The notes beneath the pieces were generated by a model. It was given only the letters and a program-made list of their open reading frames with translations. It was not told the DNA's origin and did not search any database. From contig JAQUFB010000006.1 in NCBI GenBank assembly GCA_028684885.1, forward strand, positions 1 to 37,486: a DNA stretch of 37,486 bases, read 5' to 3'. Source of the stretch: Sulfurovum sp. (GTDB lineage Bacteria; Campylobacterota; Campylobacteria; Campylobacterales; Sulfurovaceae). A program made the translations under genes and the position numbers. Shown piece after piece: positions 17,213-26,570 of this stretch (position 1 is its first letter; each line of letters begins with the position of its first letter).

Positions 17213-17514
17213 TACCCCTTCATCGTCGCAAGATCGTCAAGATCAAGACTTCCGTGTTTTTTATACAGTACGATCAAGATACCAAGTCCAACCGCAACTT
17301 CTGATGCTGCGATCGCGATCACGAAGAACGCAAACATTTGACCCGTAAGATCATTGTAAAAGTGCGAAATCGCTGCAAATGCAATGTTCACTGCATTGAG
17401 CATCACCTCAGTCGCGAAGAAGAGCATCAATAGGTTTCTTCTTCTAAGTACGCCAATCAATCCTATAGAAAACAGAAGCGCTGATACGATCAGGTAGTGT
17501 GACAAACCTATCAT
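17212..17514 (-). CDS. nuoK: NADH-quinone oxidoreductase subunit K
   Basis: 100 aa, RRRNLLMLFFATEVMLNAVNIAF, AIAASEVAVGLGILIVLY. Confidence 0.95.
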   Translation of the reverse strand: MIGLSHYLIVSALLFSIGLIGVLRRRNLLMLFFATEVMLNAVNIAFAAISHFYNDLTGQMFAFFVIAIAASEVAVGLGILIVLYKKHGSLDLDDLATMKG

Positions 17515-18110
17515 TTCTCATCCTTTTGTGTCAAAATTTCATCTTCTCCCGCATCTTCATCCATTATCTCGGTCAAAGATTGATCCATCTTTTTACCTGC
17601 AAGGATAATACCTGCGATCATCGCCACCAAGAGCATCAGTGCGGCAACTTCAAACGGAACAAGATATTTTGTAAAGAGTACGATACCCACATCCTGTGCG
17701 TTACCGACGCCTTCATGCATCGGGTAGAGCGCCTGGATGCTCTCAGAGTGGATCGGAGCGGCAAACATCAATACAAGCATCAATGCACTAAGCCCTCCAA
17801 GCACAAAGACCACCGCTCCGTTTGTATTCTTCTCTTTGATCTCCCTTGTTGCATCGAAGAACATCATTGCAAAGGAGTAGAGCGCCATGATAGCCCCCAC
17901 ATATACGATGAGCTGGACAACACCGAGGAAGTCCGCCCCAAGAATGAAAAAGAAGCCTGAAATCAGTACCATACCCGATGCAAGTGAAGTCATTGCGTAG
18001 AGTACGTTATTGCTCATAACAGTAATCCAGAAGAGGATTATCGTCAAAAATGAAAAGAGGTAAAATGCAAACCCCTGAAATGTAAACAGTGATGCCAAAA
18101 AGTTTTCCAT
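17511..18110 (-). CDS. nuoJ: NADH-quinone oxidoreductase subunit J
   Basis: GADFLGVVQLIVYVGAIMALYSFAMMFFD; start set to MENFLASL at 18110 rather than ORF start 18182, which overlaps nuoI. Confidence 0.93.
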   Translation of the reverse strand: MENFLASLFTFQGFAFYLFSFLTIILFWITVMSNNVLYAMTSLASGMVLISGFFFILGADFLGVVQLIVYVGAIMALYSFAMMFFDATREIKEKNTNGAVVFVLGGLSALMLVLMFAAPIHSESIQALYPMHEGVGNAQDVGIVLFTKYLVPFEVAALMLLVAMIAGIILAGKKMDQSLTEIMDEDAGEDEILTQKDEK

Positions 18111-18123
18111 GACTGTCTCCTCC

Positions 18124-18747
18124 TTAATACGCCAGCGGCGTTTTTTTGATGTTTTCATCAGCATTCGGAGATACGGCACCAAACCCGTCGTACTCTTGCT
18201 GCAAGCTCAGTTTGTCGATCGGTGTAAGCATATCCTCAAAGAGCGAGAAACTTGCTCTCTGCTCTGAAGCTGTCTCATATCGCGGACCATGGACGATTGC
18301 CAGTTCCGGACAGACTTCCGCGCAGTAACCGCAGAAAATACAACGGCCGAAGTTGATCGTATACTCGCTCACCTCTTTACGCTGATTTTCGTCGTAACGC
18401 GTCTCCATAGTGATACAGTTCGAAATACAGATTTTCTCACAGAGACCGCAGCCGATACATCTGTAGTGGCCGCTCTCCAGCAGCCTCAGCATCTCATGGA
18501 TCGCTCTGTATCTCGGAGAGATAGGGAGTTTCTCAAGCGGATATTTCACCGTATGCATCTGTCCCCTGAAGAGTGCATTGAACATCTCTCTTACCGTGAC
18601 ACCAAGACCGACAAAAAGTTCGCCTTTGAAAGTTCTCTTTGCCACCTGGGTAAACTTTGCCATCGGAGTCTTCGGCGACTCCTGCAGGTTAAGTACCTTG
18701 TACTCCTGAGTCCCTACATTTCTGTTTTTAAATTGTTCTAAACCCAT
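18124..18747 (-). CDS. nuoI: NADH-quinone oxidoreductase subunit I
   Basis: Two 4Fe-4S motifs CIGCGLCEKICISNC and CIFCGYCAEVCPELAI. Confidence 0.95.
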   Translation of the reverse strand: MGLEQFKNRNVGTQEYKVLNLQESPKTPMAKFTQVAKRTFKGELFVGLGVTVREMFNALFRGQMHTVKYPLEKLPISPRYRAIHEMLRLLESGHYRCIGCGLCEKICISNCITMETRYDENQRKEVSEYTINFGRCIFCGYCAEVCPELAIVHGPRYETASEQRASFSLFEDMLTPIDKLSLQQEYDGFGAVSPNADENIKKTPLAY

Positions 18748-18757
18748 CTTTACTCCC

Positions 18758-19798
18758 TTATACCATCATCACTATACCGGTGACTACAACGTTGATCACT
18801 GCAATCGGCATCAAGACTTTCCAACACAGCCACATCAACTGATCCGGTCTAACGTGCGGCCATGCTGCTCTTACCCACAGCATCAGGAAGAAGAAGAATG
18901 CCACTTTCAGAAGGATCATGATCCAACCTGCGATAAATCCGAAGTCGTTATATCCGCCGAGGAAAACCACCGCAGCAAGAATCGAGATCGTGATCATATT
19001 CGCATACTCACCGATGAAAAACATCCCCCATCTCATTCCCGAATACTCTGTCGCATATCCGGAAATAACCTCTGCCTCGTGTTCAAGAAGGTCAAACGGA
19101 GTTCTGTTTGTCTCAGCGAACCCTGCGATCAGGAAAAGGACAAATGCTACCGGCTGCTGCCAGATGAACCATGATGTGATTCCGCCTGACTGTGCCTCAT
19201 TGAAGTCGATCAGCGAGAGTGATCCCACAAGCATGATCGGAGCAAGAAGGGAAAGTCCCGTGACCACCTCATAGGAGAGGAACTGGATCGCTGTCCTTGC
19301 CGCACCGATGATACCCCATTTGTTCGCCTGTGCCATACCTGCCAGAAGCGGTCCGTAAAGCCCTGCAGCCATCATACCGATAACAAAAAGAATCCCTACA
19401 TTCACATCTGAAGCGATCGATGGAACAAATGTACCTCCAAGTACCGGAATAAACTCAGGAATCGTAAAGTCCGGGAAGACCGGAACACCTGCCAATGCGA
19501 TAAATGCCGTTGCCGCAGTAATCACAGGCGCTACTTTAAAGATCAGGGAATTGGCGTGCTGAGGCACGATATCCTCTTTGGTAAAGAGCTTGATACCATC
19601 CGCTGCAATCTGCAGCAAACCGTATGGACCGACATGCGTCGGCCCGAGACGGCGCTGCATAAACGCCAGAACCTTTCTTTCCAGGTAGGTACCGAAACCT
19701 GCTATCGCAGAGATAATCGCAAGGATCAGGATCGCTTTGATCGCCACACCTGCAGCCGTTACCTCCGGTAGTTGTCCTATAAGTGTTGTTGTTTCCAT
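18758..19798 (-). CDS. nuoH: NADH-quinone oxidoreductase subunit H
   Basis: LERKVLAFMQRRLGPTHVGPYGLLQIAADGIKLFTKED; ETNRTPFDLLEHEAEVISGYATEYSGMRW. Confidence 0.96.
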   Translation of the reverse strand: METTTLIGQLPEVTAAGVAIKAILILAIISAIAGFGTYLERKVLAFMQRRLGPTHVGPYGLLQIAADGIKLFTKEDIVPQHANSLIFKVAPVITAATAFIALAGVPVFPDFTIPEFIPVLGGTFVPSIASDVNVGILFVIGMMAAGLYGPLLAGMAQANKWGIIGAARTAIQFLSYEVVTGLSLLAPIMLVGSLSLIDFNEAQSGGITSWFIWQQPVAFVLFLIAGFAETNRTPFDLLEHEAEVISGYATEYSGMRWGMFFIGEYANMITISILAAVVFLGGYNDFGFIAGWIMILLKVAFFFFLMLWVRAAWPHVRPDQLMWLCWKVLMPIAVINVVVTGIVMMV

Positions 19799-19801
19799 CG
19801 T

Positions 19802-22282
19802 TTACACCTTCTTAATTGTTACATTTTTGTATCTTGACCCGCCGAAGAGATCATACACACCTGCCGCAGCCCTGAAATCTGATACTTTGACAATATCACC
19901 TTCCATCTTCCCGTCAGCGATCACATCCATCACAATGCTTCCGTTGTCAAACACGATTTCAACTCTCTCGCCCAGTTCTTCCGCTTTTGCTGGACTTACA
20001 TAGACCCCGAATGCCTCAAAGATCTCATGTGACTTGTCTGTAAAGTCATTGAACTGTCTTGCCGGGTTGCAGCGGTATGCGATCTCTCCCTCTAATGCTG
20101 CAGCTTCATCAAACTTTTCAACAGTCGGAAGTGCAGCTTCGGTTGATGTGATATCAAGCAAATATCCACGGTCTTCTGTACCGTTATTGAGGTAACGATT
20201 TGGCAGCGCATCAAAGGCAACTGCCCGGTATCCTTTCTCTACGGGAAGCATCGGTGTCCAGTCGATCGTAAGTGCCGGTGCCCCGACCAATACTTTCATC
20301 AGATCGTTCAGCTCATATCCACCGTATGGAAGCGCTGCATTGGTTGGAACGACTCTTTTTGACATCGTCGTAAATGTCCCTTCCTGCTGGTTCATTGCCG
20401 GCATATCAAGATCGCCGTTCCCCAGTGCGGAAAGCCTGAAATCACCGTTTTCATTGTATCCTACCGTATACCCTGACGCTTCATCATCGAGATCACAGAT
20501 CAGTGCCACACCAAGTGCATTTGATTTTGGTGGAGCCATCACCACATCGATAGTTGTTGTTGCTTCGATCAGCGCGATCAGTTTCGCGATATTTTCCGCA
20601 TTGTCATGGAAGTAGAGGTCTTCCCCTACCATCATTGAGAAGGACTCTTTTTTCTTCATCATCTTCTCAAATGCATCCGGGAACTTCTCGGAATCACCGC
20701 CGAGAAGATCGATTAGTCCGTTCTTTTCGACAGTGATCTCTTTTTCTACTGTCTCTTTGACTTTTTTGGTAACCTCTTCCTCTTCACCTGTCTCTTCGTT
20801 TTTGACCAACTCTTTAACTGTCTTATCGACCTTCTCTTTGATCGTCTTGGTCTCCGAGGTTTTGAAGGAATCGATATAGGCCTTTACCTCTTCGGGAAGC
20901 TTTTGTGCATCAGCAAAAAGATCAAGGATAAGATAGAGCGCTGCCTCTTCAAAACCCGGTTTATGGTTAAAGCACTCGACGCTCTTACCGAATGACGGGA
21001 TCAGCGTATCAGCTACCGGATGGAAATAGAGCCCTGCACCCTTGTTCAGCTTTTGAACATTGTTGAACGCATACTTCATACCCGGGCTGTCATTTCTGAG
21101 CGCGGCACCTACCGAGATCACAAAATCTGCACGCTTCATAATCGCATCCGTATCTGTTGACCAGAGCGATCTGCCGCTTGCTGCCTGATAATGGTTCAGG
21201 AACTTCTGGAACGCCCTCACTTCAGGGTTGTAGAGTTTGACACCCATCTTCTCTTTGAGCGTCTGAAGCATCATCGCCTCTTCATTGGTGATCACGGAGT
21301 TGAATCTGATCGTTCCTGCTTTTTTGAATGCTTCGACCGCGGCATTGAATGCCGCTTCATCTTTGGTTGCACCCTCATTTTCAAAGTCGTAGGCAAAACG
21401 CGCTGCACCGTCGAGTGATACATAGTTCCATTCGTTTGTCACGCGGAAGATCTTCTCTCTTCTGTCTTCGATCGATCTTGGCTTCGTCTCATAGTAGATC
21501 GCAAACCCGTCACTGGAGTGTGCCGAGACCGCAGGAATACGCTTAAGATCCCATGCATTTGACTGATAGACGAAATCTCTGCTTACAAGAGCTCCCACCG
21601 GACAGACCGCGATACATTCACCACAATCCGAACAGTTTGTATGATCTGTTCCGTTGCTTGGGGCGATCAATGACTTCTGGAGTTTGTTCCACATCGCATA
21701 GGCATCTTTCGGCATGCTCTCTTTAAATGCTTTGTCGATATCCGCGCCGCCTCTTTTTGTCGTAGAGATCGCTGCATCGCCGATCATATCCTTACATACC
21801 GTCGTACAACGCTCACACACGATACAGAGGCCCGGATCGTAGTGAAGTACGCTACTCCAGTTCTGCGTCTCTCTCTTGGTGTCAGGGATCGCATAGTTTT
21901 GGGAATCAACCTGCAGTTCAAGCGTATAGTTCTGTAATTCGCACTCACCGCTTTTGTCACACACACCACATTGAAGCGGGTGGTTGACATCATAGACTTC
22001 CATGATCGCCCTGCGTTCTTCAAGGATATTCGGAGTATTTACATTGATCTCCATTCCCTCTTTTACTTTCGCATTACACGCATATACCTGCTTGCCGTCT
22101 GCCTCAACCAGACAGATACGGCAAGCCAAAGTAGGCGAACATCTTGTCAAATAACAAATAGCCGGTATAAAGACTTCGTTGGCACGGGCTGCATTAAGGA
22201 TATACTCACCCTCAACAGCCTCATACTCCACACCATCGATCTTGATACTTACCATGTTTTCTACTGTTTTTACTTCACTCAT
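19802..22282 (-). CDS. nuoG: NuoG-like subunit, paralog 1 (extra CxxCxxC..C ferredoxin-type ligands, no N7 cysteines)
   Basis: 2Fe-2S region ICYLTRCSPTLACRICLV, HPLQCGVCDKSGEC, CIVCERCTTVC, CSDCGECIAVCPVGAL; start set to MSEVKTVENM. Confidence 0.9.
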   Translation of the reverse strand: MSEVKTVENMVSIKIDGVEYEAVEGEYILNAARANEVFIPAICYLTRCSPTLACRICLVEADGKQVYACNAKVKEGMEINVNTPNILEERRAIMEVYDVNHPLQCGVCDKSGECELQNYTLELQVDSQNYAIPDTKRETQNWSSVLHYDPGLCIVCERCTTVCKDMIGDAAISTTKRGGADIDKAFKESMPKDAYAMWNKLQKSLIAPSNGTDHTNCSDCGECIAVCPVGALVSRDFVYQSNAWDLKRIPAVSAHSSDGFAIYYETKPRSIEDRREKIFRVTNEWNYVSLDGAARFAYDFENEGATKDEAAFNAAVEAFKKAGTIRFNSVITNEEAMMLQTLKEKMGVKLYNPEVRAFQKFLNHYQAASGRSLWSTDTDAIMKRADFVISVGAALRNDSPGMKYAFNNVQKLNKGAGLYFHPVADTLIPSFGKSVECFNHKPGFEEAALYLILDLFADAQKLPEEVKAYIDSFKTSETKTIKEKVDKTVKELVKNEETGEEEEVTKKVKETVEKEITVEKNGLIDLLGGDSEKFPDAFEKMMKKKESFSMMVGEDLYFHDNAENIAKLIALIEATTTIDVVMAPPKSNALGVALICDLDDEASGYTVGYNENGDFRLSALGNGDLDMPAMNQQEGTFTTMSKRVVPTNAALPYGGYELNDLMKVLVGAPALTIDWTPMLPVEKGYRAVAFDALPNRYLNNGTEDRGYLLDITSTEAALPTVEKFDEAAALEGEIAYRCNPARQFNDFTDKSHEIFEAFGVYVSPAKAEELGERVEIVFDNGSIVMDVIADGKMEGDIVKVSDFRAAAGVYDLFGGSRYKNVTIKKV

Positions 22283-22283
22283 C

Positions 22284-24557
22284 TTAGCTTCCTGCCTCTT
22301 CATTTTTGGTGGATGAAAAATCGACGCTTTTAAATCTATAAGAGGATAGCAAAGCCGCACTTAATCCCATATCATAGCTCGGATTAAGCGCAATATTTCC
22401 GCTCATAGATGTATCGATCTTAAACACACGGCTGAACGTGACACCATCGATTTCATATAGCACTCTCTGACCGTCATCGAGTCCTGTCTCTTTTGCAAAT
22501 GCAGCCGAACCCACCAGTTGTGCTTCACCTGTGATCGCCTCACATTTTGCCGTTAACGGCGAAAACTGTTCAACAGGATTGCAGTGATAGACCACGGGAC
22601 CCATATTCTTTGTACTCTCTACAGCCTCGATCGTCTGATCTAACGCTATGTTGACCTCGTCAAGAAGGTAGCCCCTATGCTCCCTGCCGCTAATATCAAA
22701 ATAGTCCGGCAGGTCGTCAAATGCTTCCTGTTTGAATCCCTGCAATTGGGGAAGTGCAGTTGTATATTCTATCGTATATTCGGCTTCAATTCCTATTGCA
22801 TTGGCAATGTCGTTAAGTATATAGCCGCCATATGACTTGGCCACATGCATCGGTACCAGACGCTTGTCGTTGCTGACCAGTGTTCCTTCCTGCTGATTCA
22901 TTGCCGGCATATCAAGGTCACCCTCTCCCAATGCGGAGAGTGTAAAGTCACCTTTGACATTGTATCCTACACTCATGCCTTCGATCTCATCATCCAGGTC
23001 GCAGATCAGTGATACACCCATCGCATTCCCCGCAGGCGGCACACATACGACATTGAATCCTGCATATCTTTCAAGCAGTGCAAGCAGTTTTGCGATATTT
23101 TCCGCTCTCGGGTGTGCATAGAGATCGCTTCCCACAACCAGAGAGAAGCCCTGTTTCTTGCTCAAAGCGTTCTGAAGCAGCCCGATCTCTTCACTGCTGA
23201 TCCCGCTTTGTGCTGCAAGCGTCTCCGGATCGAGTGTTTCCAGTACTGAAGTGATATTCTGAGGCATCGTTTCTGCTTCTCCGGACAACGCCAAAACCAG
23301 CTGCGCGGCTACCGCCTCTTCGCTACCCGGTGCATAGTGCATAAACTGGGTGACGATGTTTTTCATCTCCTCGTCACGTATCGGATGCAGGTAAGCAACC
23401 CTTGCTCTGTGCCATTTGCTCGCCATATTGATATGGTATTTCACATTCGGTGCATCATTATTGATACGTGTACCGAACACGATCACGCCTTTGGATTCGG
23501 ATATCTTCTTCAGTGTACCGCTAAAGAGGTTTTTGCCTGTAATGGAACCGTATGCCCGCATGAACTTCTGATAGGCCCTTGCCTCGTGGCAGATCAGTTT
23601 GGTTCCCTGCTTCTCTTTGATCTTTTGAAGGATCAGTGCCTCTTCATTGCTGATCTGCGGTGCGAAGAGGATACTCTGTGCATTCGCTACGGCATTTACA
23701 GCACTTTTAAATGCCTCTTTATCTTTGCTTACGCCTTCGTTGGCATAGTCAAACCCGTAACGTCCCGCACCGCACAGCGTGGAGAATTCCGCATGGTTGC
23801 TTACACGGTAGATCGTGTCTCTTTTGACCTCGTAGCTCATCTGGCACCCGCCGCCGCAGTGTGAACAGGATGAAGGGATCTTTGTAAGCTCCCATGCATT
23901 GGTACGATACTTGAAGTTCGTATCCACCAGCGCACCTACAGGGCAGACCGCTGCCGCTTCACCGAGGCTTGCATAGTTCTTCTCTTTCTTGACATTCACG
24001 ATACTGGATGAGTACCCTCCGAACTTCAGCTGAAGCGCTTCATCGCCCGTGATCTCCGTGGAGACCCTTACGCACTTCTCACACATGATACAGAGTGCCG
24101 GATCATAAGAGACATGTCCCCAGTTCTCTACGGGCCTGTGCTGGTCGCGCGCCGTAAAGGGCTGGTCTCCCACGTCAAACTCAAGTGTCTTGTTCTGAAG
24201 GTCACATTCCCCGCTCTGGTCGCATACGCCGCACTCAAGCGGGTGGTTGACATTATAAAGTTTCATAATGTTCTGACGTTCCCGGTAAAGCTCAGGAGTC
24301 TGCGTCATCACCACTGCACCGTCCGTTGCCTTCTCCTGGCAGGAGAGGATCGCACCGTCAACCCCTTCGACATTCACAAGACACATACGGCATGATCCGA
24401 TCGGCTGGGTTTTGGTCAAATAACACATTGTCGGGATATAGATGCCGTTTTCTCTTGCGATCTCAAGGATCGTCTTTCCGAAAGTGCTCTTGCACTCTTT
24501 TCCGTTGATAGTGACAGTGATCTCTTTTCCGAGTCCCAATGAATTATGTCTACTCAT
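22284..24557 (-). CDS. nuoG: NuoG-like subunit, paralog 2 (canonical complex I N1b/N5/N4/N7 ligands)
   Basis: MCYLTKTQPIGSCRMCLV, HPLECGVCDQSGEC, CIMCEKCVRVS...AAAVCPVGAL, N7-type CSHCGGGCQMSYEV...LCGAGRYG. Confidence 0.92.
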   Translation of the reverse strand: MSRHNSLGLGKEITVTINGKECKSTFGKTILEIARENGIYIPTMCYLTKTQPIGSCRMCLVNVEGVDGAILSCQEKATDGAVVMTQTPELYRERQNIMKLYNVNHPLECGVCDQSGECDLQNKTLEFDVGDQPFTARDQHRPVENWGHVSYDPALCIMCEKCVRVSTEITGDEALQLKFGGYSSSIVNVKKEKNYASLGEAAAVCPVGALVDTNFKYRTNAWELTKIPSSCSHCGGGCQMSYEVKRDTIYRVSNHAEFSTLCGAGRYGFDYANEGVSKDKEAFKSAVNAVANAQSILFAPQISNEEALILQKIKEKQGTKLICHEARAYQKFMRAYGSITGKNLFSGTLKKISESKGVIVFGTRINNDAPNVKYHINMASKWHRARVAYLHPIRDEEMKNIVTQFMHYAPGSEEAVAAQLVLALSGEAETMPQNITSVLETLDPETLAAQSGISSEEIGLLQNALSKKQGFSLVVGSDLYAHPRAENIAKLLALLERYAGFNVVCVPPAGNAMGVSLICDLDDEIEGMSVGYNVKGDFTLSALGEGDLDMPAMNQQEGTLVSNDKRLVPMHVAKSYGGYILNDIANAIGIEAEYTIEYTTALPQLQGFKQEAFDDLPDYFDISGREHRGYLLDEVNIALDQTIEAVESTKNMGPVVYHCNPVEQFSPLTAKCEAITGEAQLVGSAAFAKETGLDDGQRVLYEIDGVTFSRVFKIDTSMSGNIALNPSYDMGLSAALLSSYRFKSVDFSSTKNEEAGS

Positions 24558-24558
24558 A

Positions 24559-26568
24559 TCACACCGCCACCATTGAAATATAATAACAACGCATACAGCG
24601 CTCAGCTTCGGCGATCGCCTCTTCTCCTGTAAACCCGAGGTTTACCTCTCTGTTGTTGTCTTTTCGCTCATCTACACCGAGTTTTTCGCTGACCGCTCTT
24701 GGAAGGCCGGGCATCCAGCCGGTGATCTTTTCTTTCTTGTCGTATACTTTGAGCTTATTGAGGTGATCTTCCATGATCTCATCATCGGTAAGCGTACACT
24801 TGCCGTCATAGATATAGCGGCTGATCACCGATGCGGCACGTCTTGCCTGACCCACCGCATTGACGATCGTCATCGGACCGTATTCACAGTCACCTGCCGC
24901 AAAAAGGCCTGGACGGGAAGTCATATAGTCTTTTCCGTTCGTCAACAGCGTATTCCACGATGTCAACTCTATGTTCCACTCTTCAGGAATCAGCTGCAGA
25001 TCCGCTGCCTGTGAAACCGCCGGGATCAGGTAGTCACACTCGAGCTCAAAGTCGCCGTCTTCCATCTTGACAAGCTGCGCACGTCCGCCGTTTGGATCGG
25101 GGACCAGCTCGAACCTGTTGCACTTGAGCTTTGTGATCTTCTCGCCGTCATCGATGATTTCCTCGATCGCCGAGTAAAAGATGAACTCCACACCCTCTTC
25201 TACCGCTTCATGGTACTCTTCGTAGGTCGTATTGCGGATGATCGTCCCCTCATCACGGCGGTACAGCATGATCACTTTCTTCGCGCCTTCACGCACAGAA
25301 CAGCGTACAACGTCCATTGAGGTAAACCCACCCCCGACACAGACGACTGTCTTGTCTTTCAGCTCATTGCTCGCCGGGCTTCCGATGCCGTACTTGCTCC
25401 AAAGGTTTACTTTGTCAAGCATCGCGATCGCACCCCAGTAACCGCCCATTTTCGGGTTTTCGTTCTCTGCATAGACCTTCTTGGAAAGTCTTGTACCAAA
25501 AGCGAGCAGTGTCGCATCATACTCCGCATCGATCTCCTTGAGACGATCAGCATCGACCCTGTGGTTATTGGTGATGCTTACTGTCGGCATCTGAAGGACA
25601 AACTCGATATCCTTGTTGTACTTGTCGATCGGCATACGGTACTCCGGTACACCTACGGCAACTTCGCCTCCGTTGACAGGAAGCTCTTCAAAGATATGTA
25701 CGTGAATCCCCTCCAGTGCCAGGTAGTAAGCCGCCGTAAGACCGGCAGGTCCTGCTCCGATGATCGCTACCTTTTTGCCGTCATTTCTAGGGGGCTTCGG
25801 TTCTTTCGGGTGCAGCCACGGGACCTGATGGTCCGTCTCATAGTCTGCTCCGATACGCTTCAGTTCCATGATCGAAATCGGCTCATCGAGGTTCGCTCTT
25901 CTACATGCATCTTCACACGGATGCGGACAGACACGCCCGCAGGTATGCGCAAGCGGCATCGTCTGTCTTGTTGCCTGAAGCGACTCGGTGAAGATCATAT
26001 CACGTACCCCTTCGATGTATGCCGGGATATCCACGTGTGCCGGACACATATCCGTACAGGGTGCCGTCACTTTGGCGATATAGGAAGTATCTCCGCCATA
26101 ATGTTTGGATGGTACCTGCGCATCGATACATCTGTCAAACTGCGCTTTATAGTGCTCCATCAGATCAAGGATAGGCTTGGGAACGGTCTTACCGATCTCG
26201 CACTTCGAAGTAGCCATCATTGTCTGAGAGACTTCCTTCAGATGGGCCACATCATCGTGCGTACCTTCGCCGCGTGCGATTTTATCGAGCAGGTCATACA
26301 GGATCCTGCCGCCCCAACGTCCCGGAGCACAACGGCCGCATGCCTCCGAGTACTGCTGATACTGTGCCGCATACTGGCTTGCCAGCTCAACCGCATCGAT
26401 GTCTTCGGTAAAGATGGCTACCCCATCCCATCCGATAAATGCTTTTGAACTCTTGTCTCCATGATAGGTTTCCGGCAGCTTGAACTCTGTTTCACTCCAC
26501 TCTTCAAGGGGTTTACCACGGTTGTCGATAAACTCGTCCCTCCAAGTTGAGAATACAATGTTTGACAT
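24559..26568 (-). CDS. FAD-dependent oxidoreductase: NuoF C-terminal Fe-S-like domain fused to a GltD/DPYD-like NAD(P)H flavoprotein; occupies the NuoF position
   Basis: N-terminus SEACGRCAPGRWGGRILYDLLDKI...ATSKCEIG; then CTDMCPAHVDIPAYI, CGRVCPHPCEDACRR, VAIIGAGPAGLTAAYYLALEG, VVCVGGGFTSMDVVR. Confidence 0.9.
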   Translation of the reverse strand: MSNIVFSTWRDEFIDNRGKPLEEWSETEFKLPETYHGDKSSKAFIGWDGVAIFTEDIDAVELASQYAAQYQQYSEACGRCAPGRWGGRILYDLLDKIARGEGTHDDVAHLKEVSQTMMATSKCEIGKTVPKPILDLMEHYKAQFDRCIDAQVPSKHYGGDTSYIAKVTAPCTDMCPAHVDIPAYIEGVRDMIFTESLQATRQTMPLAHTCGRVCPHPCEDACRRANLDEPISIMELKRIGADYETDHQVPWLHPKEPKPPRNDGKKVAIIGAGPAGLTAAYYLALEGIHVHIFEELPVNGGEVAVGVPEYRMPIDKYNKDIEFVLQMPTVSITNNHRVDADRLKEIDAEYDATLLAFGTRLSKKVYAENENPKMGGYWGAIAMLDKVNLWSKYGIGSPASNELKDKTVVCVGGGFTSMDVVRCSVREGAKKVIMLYRRDEGTIIRNTTYEEYHEAVEEGVEFIFYSAIEEIIDDGEKITKLKCNRFELVPDPNGGRAQLVKMEDGDFELECDYLIPAVSQAADLQLIPEEWNIELTSWNTLLTNGKDYMTSRPGLFAAGDCEYGPMTIVNAVGQARRAASVISRYIYDGKCTLTDDEIMEDHLNKLKVYDKKEKITGWMPGLPRAVSEKLGVDERKDNNREVNLGFTGEEAIAEAERCMRCYYISMVAV

Positions 26569-26570
26569 AA

